Below are positions 1-8,909 of a DNA stretch of 12,610 nucleotides, piece by piece. The first letter of the stretch is position 1, and each line of letters opens with the position of its first letter. Position numbers and translations under genes: made by a program. Source of the stretch: Pseudomonadota bacterium. GTDB lineage: Bacteria > Pseudomonadota > Alphaproteobacteria > Caulobacterales > Caulobacteraceae. Under the pieces are notes generated by a model, which had not been told where the DNA came from, did no database searches, and saw only the letters and a program-made list of their open reading frames with translations. The stretch is taken from NCBI GenBank assembly GCA_023428785.1, contig JAEYWU010000064.1, positions 1 to 12,610 of the forward strand, read 5' to 3'.

Positions 1-819
1 GAACCGGCCCAGCCGGGCGACCTGCTGGACCACATCCGCCCCGTCTGGGCCACGCCCGAGCAGGATCGTCTGTTCTCGGACAGCCGGGCCGAGCGGCTCA
101 AGTTCTTCGACCGGCTGGTCTTTGCCGCCCGCCCCAGCCACGCCGCCGCCGTCTCGGCCTATGAGAAGGCGCTGCGCGACCGGCTGCGCCTCCTGACCGA
201 CGCCGCCGAGCGGGGCGAGGCCGCCGACCCGCTCTGGCTCGACGCGCTGGAGGTTCGCCTCGCCGACAGCGGGGCCGCCGCCGCCCTCGCCCGCGCCGAG
301 GCCCTGATCGAGCTCCAGACCGCCATCGACGCCCGCACCGAGACCGTCTTCCCGCAAGGCGACCTGTCGCTTTTCGGCGACGCCGAACAGCGCGCCGCCT
401 CGGGCCAGTCCATGGCCGAGGTCATGGCCTTCCTGACCGATGGCTTCCGGTCAGCCCGCGCCCGCGACGGCGCCGCCGGCCGCTCCCTGTTCGGGCCCCA
501 CCGCTCGGACCTGACCGCCCTTCACCGCGAGAAGGGCCGCCAGGCCTCCGAGGGCTCTTCCGGTGAGCAGAAGGCGCTAGTCCTGAACCTGATCCTCGCC
601 CAGCTCTCGCGCCTCGCCGACAGCGAGCCCCGGCCCATCCTGCTGCTCGACGAGGCCCCCGCCCACCTCGACGACGCCCGTAGAGCCGCCCTGTTCGACG
701 AGATCGAGGCGCTGGGCCTGCAGGCCGTCATGACCGGCACCGAACGCGGCCTGTTCGATGCCCTGGAAGGCCGCGCCACCTTTGTTCAGGTGTCGGGAGG
801 CGGGTTCGAGGCGGCCTAG
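1..819 (+). CDS. recF: RecF, DNA replication/repair ATPase (3' part, N-terminus missing)
   Basis: RecF is a cytoplasmic SMC/ABC-like ATPase that binds gapped DNA and helps RecO and RecR load RecA. The reading frame is open from base 1 to the TAG at 817-819, giving 272 codons. The family is usually about 360-380 residues, so roughly 100 N-terminal residues, including Walker A, lie outside the window. Visible are the family block ERLKFFDRLVFAARPSH (codons about 31-47), a GPHRSDL block (codons about 165-171), the ABC signature SSGEQKAL (about 186-193) and Walker B plus D-loop in LLLDEAPAHLD (about 214-224, with the Asp-Glu pair at 217-218). gyrB follows on the same strand after 129 bp, the usual recF-gyrB order of the replication cluster. 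The assignment is secure. The only oddity is truncation by the window edge. Confidence 0.95.
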   Translation, partial: EPAQPGDLLDHIRPVWATPEQDRLFSDSRAERLKFFDRLVFAARPSHAAAVSAYEKALRDRLRLLTDAAERGEAADPLWLDALEVRLADSGAAAALARAEALIELQTAIDARTETVFPQGDLSLFGDAEQRAASGQSMAEVMAFLTDGFRSARARDGAAGRSLFGPHRSDLTALHREKGRQASEGSSGEQKALVLNLILAQLSRLADSEPRPILLLDEAPAHLDDARRAALFDEIEALGLQAVMTGTERGLFDALEGRATFVQVSGGGFEAA

Positions 820-948
820 CCCAGCGGGCCGCTTTTCCTCGCAATTCGTCCGTGAATCCCTATATATTTTCCGCTTCAGGCGGCGCGGATTCGCGGCCCG
901 CCCATCGCCCTTCCCGAAGCCCGCGACCGGGCCTTTCCGACAGATCGA
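820..948 (+). promoter_or_regulatory. recF-gyrB intergenic region: AT-rich candidate promoter with two GANTC sites
   Basis: This 129 bp gap precedes gyrB. It contains an AT-rich patch unusual for this GC-rich sequence, TATATATTTT at 861-870, whose TATATA could be a -10 element. No convincing -35 lies 16-18 bp upstream; TTTTCC at 833-838 is too far away. A GAATC at 854-858 and a GATTC at 888-892 are GANTC sites, the target of the cell-cycle methylase CcrM in Caulobacterales. No strong Shine-Dalgarno is visible just before the gyrB ATG. The promoter call is inference; the bases themselves are direct observation. Confidence 0.35.
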
Positions 949-3375
<2,427 letters not shown>

Positions 3376-3384
3376 CCTTTCGCG

Positions 3385-3486
3385 GTCATCCCGGCCGTAG
3401 CCCGAAGGGCGAAGAGCCGGGACCCAAGCTCAACAGCGCCGCCTGCGTTTGGCTCCGGATCGTCGCTTCGCGCAGTCCGGGGTGAC
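3385..3486. repeat. Dispersed inverted-repeat element, copy A (GTCAYCCC ends)
   Basis: The gyrB-hslU gap (3376-3491) is almost filled by an element that begins GTCATCCCGGCCG (3385-3397) and ends CCGGGGTGAC (3477-3486). The ends are inverted repeats of each other with one mismatch. The first 13 bases recur exactly on the opposite strand at 8788-8776 (copy B), and the match continues as AGC after one mismatch. This shows a dispersed family inside this one window. No open reading frame of note lies within. Long inverted intergenic repeats near CcrM sites (CIR elements) are known in Caulobacter, but this copy contains no GANTC, so I do not equate them. Confidence 0.6.
3389..3422. terminator. Hairpin between convergent gyrB and hslU, candidate bidirectional terminator
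   Basis: TCCCGGC (3389-3395) pairs perfectly with GCCGGGA (3416-3422), and inside it GCCC (3400-3403) pairs with GGGC (3407-3410) across a GAA loop. The structure starts 14 bp after the gyrB stop and faces hslU mRNA from the other side. There is no T-run on either strand, so classic Rho-independent termination is not shown. It may simply be the left arm of the repeat element. Confidence 0.35.
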
Positions 3487-3491
3487 GCGCT

Positions 3492-4790
3492 TTAGAGAAT
3501 GAACCGGCTCAGATCCGCGTCCTTCGCCAGCTCGCCGAGCTTCTCGCGGACCTGTTCGGCGCCGATCTTCACCGTCTGGCCCGAGTGGCTGTCGGCCTTG
3601 AAGCTGAGTTCCTCCAGCGTCCGCTCGACCACGGTCTGGAGCCGTCGCGCGCCGATGTTTTCGACCGAAGAATTCACTGCCACGGCGGCATCAGCCAGCG
3701 CCTCTATCGCTTCGTCCGTGAACTGAAGATCGACTCCTTCGGTCGCCATGAGCGCGACCTGCTGAGCGATCAGATTGGCTTCCGGCTCGGTCAGGATGCG
3801 GCGGAAATCATCGCGGGTCAGGGCCTTCAGCTCCACCCGGATCGGCAACCGGCCCTGAAGTTCGGGCAGCAGGTCGCTGGGCTTGGCCACATGGAAGGCG
3901 CCCGAGGCGATGAACAGCACATGGTCGGTCTTCACCGGCCCATGCTTGGTCGAGACCGTCGTGCCCTCGATGAGGGGCAGCAGGTCGCGCTGGACGCCCT
4001 CGCGGCTGACGTCGGCGCCGCGCGCCTCCGACCGGGCGGCGACCTTGTCGATCTCGTCGAGGAAGACGATGCCCTCGCTCTCGGCCAGGCGCACGGCCTC
4101 CTGGATCAGGCTCTCCTCGTCCAGCAGCTTGTCGCCTTCCTCGGCGATGAGCGGCGGCCAGGCCTCCTTGACCGTGGTCTTGATCGCCTTGGTCCGCTGC
4201 GGCCCCAGCTTGCCGAGCATCTCCGACAGGTTCAGCACCCCGACGTTGCCGCCGGGAATATCCATGCCCTGAAGAGGCGAGCGAGTGTCGTTGAGCTGCA
4301 GCTCGATGTCCTTGTCGTCCATCTCGCCGGCGCGCAGCTTCTTGCGGAAGGCTTCCTTTGTCGCCTCGCTGGATCCGGCCCCGACGAGGGCGTCGATGAT
4401 GCGGTTCTCGGCGGCCTGTTCGGCCTTGGCCCGCACGCCCGCCCGGCGCTGGTCGCGCACCATCAGGATGGCGGCCTCGACCAGGTCGCGCATGATCTGG
4501 TCGACGTCGCGGCCGACATAGCCGACCTCCGTGAACTTGGTCGCCTCGACCTTCAGGAACGGCGCATTGGCCAGCCGCGCCAGCCGCCGGGCGATCTCGG
4601 TCTTGCCCACGCCTGTGGGCCCGATCATCAGGATGTTCTTGGGCGTGATCTCGTCGCGGATGCCCTCCGGCGCGCGCTTGCGCCGCCAGCGGTTCCGGAG
4701 CGCAACAGCCACGGCGCGCTTCGCGTCGGCCTGGCCGACAATATAGCGGTCCAGCTCGGAGACGATTTCGCGGGGAGAGAGGTCGGTCAC
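3492..4790 (-). CDS. hslU: HslU (ClpY), ATPase subunit of the HslUV protease
   Basis: HslU is the hexameric AAA+ unfoldase that feeds proteins into the HslV peptidase in the cytoplasm. The product has 432 residues, against 443 in E. coli. Walker A is GPTGVGKT (57-64), the pore loop GYVG is at 90-93, and the I-domain spans about 105-230. Walker B is IVFLDEID (241-248), the arginine finger is Arg314 in LQGRLPIRV, and sensor 2 GARR is at 380-383. The C-terminus LSRFIL is the tail that inserts between HslV subunits. The start is GTG (4790-4788), overlapping the hslV stop as GTGA. A GGTGGAG ribosome binding site lies 8 nt upstream within hslV. The 4-base overlap implies translational coupling and one mRNA with hslV. 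The gene ends 5 bp from the repeat element shared with gyrB. No abnormal residues were noticed. Confidence 0.97.
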   Translation of the reverse strand: MTDLSPREIVSELDRYIVGQADAKRAVAVALRNRWRRKRAPEGIRDEITPKNILMIGPTGVGKTEIARRLARLANAPFLKVEATKFTEVGYVGRDVDQIMRDLVEAAILMVRDQRRAGVRAKAEQAAENRIIDALVGAGSSEATKEAFRKKLRAGEMDDKDIELQLNDTRSPLQGMDIPGGNVGVLNLSEMLGKLGPQRTKAIKTTVKEAWPPLIAEEGDKLLDEESLIQEAVRLAESEGIVFLDEIDKVAARSEARGADVSREGVQRDLLPLIEGTTVSTKHGPVKTDHVLFIASGAFHVAKPSDLLPELQGRLPIRVELKALTRDDFRRILTEPEANLIAQQVALMATEGVDLQFTDEAIEALADAAVAVNSSVENIGARRLQTVVERTLEELSFKADSHSGQTVKIGAEQVREKLGELAKDADLSRFIL

Positions 4791-5341
4791 GACAGCGTCT
4801 CCACCGTCAGATTTCCATTCGTATAGACGCAGATCTCCGCGGCGATCTGCATGGCCTTGCGGGCGATCTGCTCGGCGTCGAGCCCCTCACCATGCTCGAT
4901 CAGCGCCCGGGCCGCGGCCAGCGCATAGTTGCCGCCCGAGCCGACGGCGGCCACGCCGTATTCCGGCTCCAGCACGTCGCCCACGCCCGTGACGGTGAGG
5001 ATCTGGTCCTTGTCCGCGACCAGCAGCATGGCCTCCAGGCGGCGCAGATATCGATCCGTCCGCCAGTCCTTGGCCAGGTCCACGCAAGCCCGCGCCAGCT
5101 GGTCCGGATACTGTTCCAGCTTGCCTTCCAGCCGCTCGATCAGGGTGAAGGCGTCCGCCGTCGCCCCGGCGAACCCCGCCAGCACCTTGCCGCCCGCGAG
5201 CGTGCGCACCTTGCGCGCCGCGCCCTTTACGATGGTCGGCCCCATCGAGACCTGTCCGTCGCCGGCAATGACGGTTTTCCCGTCCTTCCGTACTGCAAGG
5301 ATTGTTGTGCCGTGCCAGTCGGGAAACGTGCTAGTGCTCAT
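4787..5341 (-). CDS. hslV: HslV (ClpQ), peptidase subunit of the HslUV protease
   Basis: HslV is a proteasome-beta-like threonine peptidase forming a double hexamer capped by HslU. The product is 184 residues. The hallmark TTILAVRKDGK is followed by VIAGDGQVSMG and KVRTL, as in the family. The nucleophile is Thr12, preceded by an 11-residue leader ending His10-Gly11. In E. coli the Thr directly follows Met1. No ATG, GTG or TTG codon sits just before Thr12 in this frame, so the leader must be cut off, presumably by autoprocessing at Gly-Thr as in proteasome beta subunits. The GSGG block and the C-terminal YTNGNLTVE are typical. ATG at 5341 is the chosen start. It is the first gene of hslVU. 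Its promoter must lie in the 56 bp before the divergent BLUF gene or inside that gene. I saw no clear heat-shock promoter. Confidence 0.97.
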   Translation of the reverse strand: MSTSTFPDWHGTTILAVRKDGKTVIAGDGQVSMGPTIVKGAARKVRTLAGGKVLAGFAGATADAFTLIERLEGKLEQYPDQLARACVDLAKDWRTDRYLRRLEAMLLVADKDQILTVTGVGDVLEPEYGVAAVGSGGNYALAAARALIEHGEGLDAEQIARKAMQIAAEICVYTNGNLTVETLS

Positions 5342-5397
5342 CCGTCACAGTTGGCGGCGCCGGGCCGCTTTCGCAAGTCGCGCCGGAAGTCCCAAGC
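5342..5397. promoter_or_regulatory. 56 bp divergent intergenic region, hslV / BLUF gene
   Basis: The gap separates the hslV ATG (- strand) from the BLUF TTG (+ strand), so both promoters must lie here or inside the opposing gene. GGAAG at 5385-5389 is a plausible ribosome binding site 8 nt before the TTG. I see no clear sigma-32 consensus for hslV and no convincing -35/-10 pair for either gene. Confidence 0.4.
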
Positions 5398-5811
5398 TTG
5401 TCTGATCTCTATCGCCTCATCTACGTCAGCCGCGCCGTCGCGGGATCCGACGCAGACGCCATCGCCTTGACCGCCATTCTCCACGCCGCCGAGAAGAACA
5501 ACCGCAAATACGGCCTGACCGGACTGCTGCTGGCCCACGAGGGCGCCTTCTGCCAGGTGCTCGAGGGAGCGCCCGACGCCATCCACGGCCTGATGGCCCT
5601 GCTCGAGATCGACCGCCGCCACGAGGACATCCGCGTGCTATGCGACATGCCGGTCGAGGCCCGCTTCTTCTCCGACTGGACCATGGCCCGGGTCGTCGTC
5701 TCGCCGGTCCTGACCCGCGCGCTCGCCGAACGACCGATCGGCGAGTTCAGGTGCGAGACAGCCCTGGCCTTCCTGCGCACCGCCGCCGACGAAATGCGCA
5801 CGGCGGCCTGA
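5398..5811 (+). CDS. Short single-domain BLUF blue-light (FAD) photoreceptor
   Basis: BLUF domains bind FAD and sense blue light through a Tyr-Gln-flavin hydrogen-bond switch. The 137-residue product is one BLUF domain (about 4-100) plus about 37 residues, probably helical. The conserved residues are present: Tyr9 in RLIYVSRA, Asn35 before GLTGLLL, Gln53 in CQVLEG, and Trp94/Met96 in FFSDWTMARV. The spacing Asn-Gln-Trp-Met matches AppA (45, 63, 104, 106); the Tyr-Gln spacing is two longer than in AppA. No effector domain (EAL, GGDEF, cyclase) is fused, so output is probably through a protein partner, as in short BLUF proteins of the BlrB/PixD kind. The start is TTG at 5398 with GGAAG 8 nt upstream. 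The next in-frame Met (66) lies inside the domain and no earlier start is seen. Its target is unknown. Position next to hslVU and moeB gives no firm functional link. Confidence 0.9.
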   Translation: MSDLYRLIYVSRAVAGSDADAIALTAILHAAEKNNRKYGLTGLLLAHEGAFCQVLEGAPDAIHGLMALLEIDRRHEDIRVLCDMPVEARFFSDWTMARVVVSPVLTRALAERPIGEFRCETALAFLRTAADEMRTAA

Positions 5812-5834
5812 CCCGGCTGCAATCCACGGCCGGG
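5812..5834 (+). terminator. Hairpin just after the BLUF gene stop
   Basis: CCCGGC (5812-5817), starting directly after the BLUF TGA, pairs with GCCGGG (5829-5834) around an 11-nt loop. No T-run follows (CGCGCTATCT), and the next gene begins 17 bp later. It could weaken read-through into the downstream gene or be incidental. Confidence 0.3.
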
Positions 5835-5851
5835 CGCGCTATCTGAGGCCG

Positions 5852-6589
5852 ATGGAATTCTCCGACGACGAGGTCGAACGCTACGCCCGCCAGCTGGTGC
5901 TGCGTGAGGTCGGCGGGCCGGGGCAGCAGAAGCTCAAGGCGGCCAAGGTGCTGATCGTCGGCTGCGGCGGCGTCGGCGGCCCGGCAGCACTCTATCTGGC
6001 CGCGGCCGGCGTCGGGCGCATTACCCTCGTCGATCCGGACCGCGTGGCCCTGTCGAACCTGCACCGCCAGATCCAGTTCGCGACGGTCGAGATCGGCGAT
6101 GAAAAGACCGAGGCCACCGCCGGCGCTCTCAAGGCGGTCAATCCGAACGTCCGCATCTTTCAGGTCTTCGCCCCGCTGGACGCGGATAATGCGCCCACCC
6201 TCATCAGCGACCACGACCTGGTCATCGACGGGACCGACGACTTCAACACCCGGCTGATGGTGTCCGACGCCTGCGTGGCGCTGGATACGCCGCTGGTTTC
6301 CGGCGCCCTCGGCCGCTGGTCCGGTCAGGTCGGCGTCTTCACGGGCAAGCCCTGCTACCGCTGCCTCGTGCCCGCAGTCCCGCCGGACGCCGAGACCTGC
6401 CAGAGGGTCGGGGTCGTCGGCGCCCTGGCCGGCGTCATCGGCTCCATGGCCGCGCTCGAGGCGATCAAGCTCATCGTCGGCGCCGGCCGCCCGCTGGACG
6501 GTCGGCTGATGATCTACGACGGCCTGGCCGCTCAGACCCGCACGGTCGCCGTCACCCCCGACCCCACCTGCCGCGCCTGTGCAGGCTAG
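5852..6589 (+). CDS. moeB: MoeB/ThiF/HesA-family sulfur-carrier adenylyltransferase
   Basis: These E1-like enzymes adenylate the C-terminal Gly-Gly of a small ubiquitin-like sulfur carrier: MoaD for molybdopterin (MoeB) or ThiS for thiamine (ThiF). The 245-residue product matches MoeB of E. coli (249) and lacks a C-terminal rhodanese domain. Visible are Arg13 in RYARQLVL, the nucleotide-binding loop GCGGVGGP (37-44), Asp61 at the end of strand 2, LHRQIQF (70-76), and Asp129 in DGTDDFNTR. Zn ligands are Cys168/Cys171 (CYRC) and Cys240/Cys243 (CRAC). Cys183 sits at the catalytic-type position before GVVGALAGVIG. ATG 5852 has a close GAGG at 5845-5848. It lies 40 bp after the BLUF gene on the same strand and converges on the peptidase gene with shared stop bases. 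ThiF cannot be excluded because no moa or thi genes are in view. Confidence 0.88.
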   Translation: MEFSDDEVERYARQLVLREVGGPGQQKLKAAKVLIVGCGGVGGPAALYLAAAGVGRITLVDPDRVALSNLHRQIQFATVEIGDEKTEATAGALKAVNPNVRIFQVFAPLDADNAPTLISDHDLVIDGTDDFNTRLMVSDACVALDTPLVSGALGRWSGQVGVFTGKPCYRCLVPAVPPDAETCQRVGVVGALAGVIGSMAALEAIKLIVGAGRPLDGRLMIYDGLAAQTRTVAVTPDPTCRACAG

Positions 6590-8613
6590 GCGAAGGCCCG
6601 CTGCAGGAAGGCGATGTAGCGCCGCCAGATTTCCTGATCGACCTCGCGCGCCCAGTCGCCATGGCCGGCGTTGCGGATTTCGATGAAGTCCACCGACTTG
6701 CCCGCATCACGCAGCGCCCGGCGCATCCCCTCGGTCTGGGACGGGGGCACCGTCCGGTCGAGGTCGCCGTGGACCAGCAGGATCGGACAGCTGACCTCAG
6801 ACGCCCGATGGCGCGGCGAGGCGCTTCGTACGGCGCCCAGATCCGTCTGCGGATCGCCGATCCGGTCCCGCCAGAAGCCATAGATGTAGTCGTCCGGCGT
6901 CGGGTCCGCGCTGCGCTGGTATTCCATCATCTGCACGAGGTCATACACGCCCGCATAGCCGATGGCGGCCTTGTAGAGGTCCGGCCGCATCACCGCGCCC
7001 ATCAGGGCCGCATAGCCACCGTAGGAGCCGCCGATGATCGCCACGCGCCCGGCGTCCAGTCCCTTGTGGGCGATGGCGTGAGCGACGGAATCCTCGACGT
7101 CGTGCTGCATCCGGCCGCCCCATTCACGCCAGCCGGCGCGAGAGAAGGCCTGACCATAGCCGCCCGAGCCGCGGAAGTTGGGCTGCAGCACCCACCAGCC
7201 CTGGGCCGTCAGGATCTGCACCTGCTTGTCCCAGCTCTGGGTGTCCCTCAGGTCCGGCCCGCCGTGGATCATCACCACCAGCGGACCGGGACCGCCGTGC
7301 AGGGGCCCGGTCAGGTAGGCGCGGATGGTCTGGCCGTCGCGCGTGGGCACATCCAGCGCCTCGGTCGGCGAGAGCCGGGCCGGGTCCAGCCCCGTGCGGA
7401 AGCCGAGGGCCTCCACATTGCGCGCGGCGATATCATACAGGTGCCACGAGCCCGGGTCCTGCGGCCCCTCGACATAGGTCAGCACCCGGTTCCGGTCGCG
7501 GCTGACGTCATTGAAATGCACGTTCGAGGCCCCGCCGAAGAAGCCGTTCAGCGCCCGATGATGCGCATTCAGGGCCGGGACGTTCAACGCATACTCCAGC
7601 CGATCGCCATAGTAGCCGGCGCCCAGATATTCCCCCGCCCCGTCGACCATACCGAACGAGACGTCCCGGTCCGCCCGGTTCGTCAGCGGCGGGCCATAGG
7701 TGTTGGTCGTCAGGTCCAGCTCGCGCATCGAGATGACGTCCTCGCCGTCGCGGCGCGCGGCCACGATGAAGACGTTCAGCCGGTCGGTCGGCGCGATCAC
7801 CGTGAACTCGGGCGTCTCGGTGCGGCGGCGCGAGATCTGGCGCCATTCGCTCGATCCCGGCGTGCGCGCATAGATGGTCTCGTAGGTGCCGTGCGGGCTC
7901 ATGTCGACGCGCAGCACGGGCTCGCCGAACTGGGTCCGCCAGCCGATCGTGGCGTCCGTGCCCTGCTCGATCCGATCCGCCGCGCCGGTCACGATATTCA
8001 CCCGGAACAGGCCGATCGTCCCGACCGACCCATAGCGGGCCATCATCAGCACGTGCTCGGGATCGTTGGGCAACAGGTCCACGACCCGGCCCAGGTCGCG
8101 CGAGAAGGCCATGGAGTTGCGCTGGTTCTCGAACAGAACCACCGCGCCGCCGTTGTTGGTGTCCAGCGAGATCATGCGCCGGCTGGCGTGGGTGATCCGC
8201 TCGTCGGTGATGACCCCGCCCTCGCTGCGGATGCGGGCGTCGCGTGAATCGATCTGGATGAGGCTGATGAGCAGGCGCTCGTCGCTGCCCCAGACCAGCC
8301 GGTCGGCGTCGAAGTCACCCAGCCGGCTGCGGCTCAGCGCCTGCGAGAAATCCGACGTCGAATAGACCTCGACCTCGATGACCCGGTCGTCGCCCGAGCC
8401 GGACTGCTTGAGCACGGCCAGCTTCTCGCCATTGGGTGAGATCGCCGCCCCAATGGTGCGGTCCGGCTGGAAGAAATCTTCAAGCGCGTGGGGCGTCGCC
8501 TGCCGGGCCAGGACCGGTCCTGCCGCCGCCAGCGCCGCCGAGACCGCGCCGGCCGCAAGGAGAGACCGCCGGCTGAATCCTCCAGCCGCCCCCGAACCCT
8601 GAATACGCAACAT
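6586..8613 (-). CDS. Tat-exported S9 family peptidase (prolyl oligopeptidase-like)
   Basis: This is a serine peptidase of clan SC, acting on short peptides outside the cytoplasm. The 675-residue product starts with a twin-arginine signal, FSRRSLLAAG (Arg15-Arg16), a hydrophobic stretch and a likely cut after PVLA (residue 36). Residues about 45-420 form the propeller-like N-domain. The alpha/beta hydrolase domain follows, with an HGGPD oxyanion block, NFRGSGGYG, the nucleophile at about Ser530 in GGSYGG, Asp619 in HGDLDRTVP and His651 in NAGHGDW. I chose ATG 8613 because GGGAGGG lies 8 nt upstream and the signal peptide is then near the N-terminus; an ATG at 8712 would add 33 residues of no domain character. 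Its TAG stop interleaves with that of the convergent moeB gene. The natural substrate is unknown. Dipeptidyl or acylaminoacyl peptidase activity is possible. Confidence 0.9.
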   Translation of the reverse strand: MLRIQGSGAAGGFSRRSLLAAGAVSAALAAAGPVLARQATPHALEDFFQPDRTIGAAISPNGEKLAVLKQSGSGDDRVIEVEVYSTSDFSQALSRSRLGDFDADRLVWGSDERLLISLIQIDSRDARIRSEGGVITDERITHASRRMISLDTNNGGAVVLFENQRNSMAFSRDLGRVVDLLPNDPEHVLMMARYGSVGTIGLFRVNIVTGAADRIEQGTDATIGWRTQFGEPVLRVDMSPHGTYETIYARTPGSSEWRQISRRRTETPEFTVIAPTDRLNVFIVAARRDGEDVISMRELDLTTNTYGPPLTNRADRDVSFGMVDGAGEYLGAGYYGDRLEYALNVPALNAHHRALNGFFGGASNVHFNDVSRDRNRVLTYVEGPQDPGSWHLYDIAARNVEALGFRTGLDPARLSPTEALDVPTRDGQTIRAYLTGPLHGGPGPLVVMIHGGPDLRDTQSWDKQVQILTAQGWWVLQPNFRGSGGYGQAFSRAGWREWGGRMQHDVEDSVAHAIAHKGLDAGRVAIIGGSYGGYAALMGAVMRPDLYKAAIGYAGVYDLVQMMEYQRSADPTPDDYIYGFWRDRIGDPQTDLGAVRSASPRHRASEVSCPILLVHGDLDRTVPPSQTEGMRRALRDAGKSVDFIEIRNAGHGDWAREVDQEIWRRYIAFLQRAFA

Positions 8614-8641
8614 GACTGACGCCCTCCCGAATGGCCCGCGA

Positions 8642-8670
8642 AGATGATCGGGCGTCGAGGCTCGCGTCAA
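8642..8670 (-). promoter_or_regulatory. Candidate promoter of the S9 peptidase gene
   Basis: On the minus strand, TTGACG (8670-8665) is followed after 17 nt by TCATCT (8647-8642), about 28 bp before the ATG. The -35 match is good and the -10 is poor. The -35 lies in an inverted repeat, CTCGCG (8661-8666) and CGCGAG (8672-8677), which could be an operator or just a GC-rich palindrome. Confidence 0.3.
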
Positions 8671-8707
8671 GCGCGAGCGTGATCGAGGACGCGCGGCCAC
8701 ATTTTTT

Positions 8708-8788
8708 GTCATCCCTGCCCGATATCACCAGGGCACGCTCCAACGGCCCCGTTGTCTCGACCCTCCGCTTCGCTGCGGCCGGGATGAC
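8708..8788. repeat. Dispersed inverted-repeat element, copy B
   Basis: GTCATCCC (8708-8715) and GGGATGAC (8781-8788) are perfect 8-bp inverted ends. Read on the minus strand from 8788, the element begins GTCATCCCGGCCG, identical to the start of copy A at 3385, then differs at one base and continues AGC. A small internal stem, CCGC/GCGG, lies at 8765-8778. It lies 94 bp upstream of the S9 start codon, between two minus-strand genes. No GANTC site is inside. Confidence 0.65.
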
Positions 8789-8796
8789 AAGATTGA

Positions 8797-8876
8797 GGTG
8801 GAAGTCCACCCACCCATACCCAGCGCAAACGCTGAGCGGCGGACGGTCTGACCCTCGAGACAAGCCCGAGGGTGAC
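8797..8876. repeat. Row of three small hairpins beside copy B
   Basis: Three inverted repeats follow each other: GGTGG/CCACC (8797-8801 and 8806-8810), CAGCG/CGCTG (8821-8825 and 8830-8834), and ACCCTCG/CGAGGGT (8851-8857 and 8867-8873). The last ends GGTGAC at 8876, so its minus-strand end reads GTCACCC, like the ends of copies A and B. They lie 34-113 nt past the dehydrogenase stop. None has a T-run. The remainder of 8614-8909 shows nothing else I can support. Confidence 0.5.
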
Positions 8877-8909
8877 GGCGGGGGAGGCCCCGAGCCCCTG
8901 CCCCAGGCC

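Noticed and set aside
3585..4826. Plus-strand open frame (413 codons) opposite hslU
   Set aside because: Mirror of the hslU codons; hslU is unambiguous from its motifs.
5342..5397. Heat-shock (sigma-32) promoter for hslV
   Set aside because: Only fragments such as CTTG are found; no pair of -35 and -10 boxes with proper spacing.
6661..8247. Plus-strand open frame (528 codons) opposite the S9 peptidase
   Set aside because: Antisense to a gene with an intact catalytic triad, signal peptide and ribosome binding site; the product looks like shuffled Arg/Ala/Asp/His sequence.
8614..8712. 33-codon N-terminal extension of the S9 peptidase from an ATG at 8712
   Set aside because: It would bury the Tat signal well inside the protein. 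The ATG at 8613 has a strong GGGAGGG 8 nt upstream.
8699..8712. T-run ATTTTTTG as a possible Rho-independent terminator
   Set aside because: No stable stem directly precedes it, and no plus-strand gene ends there.
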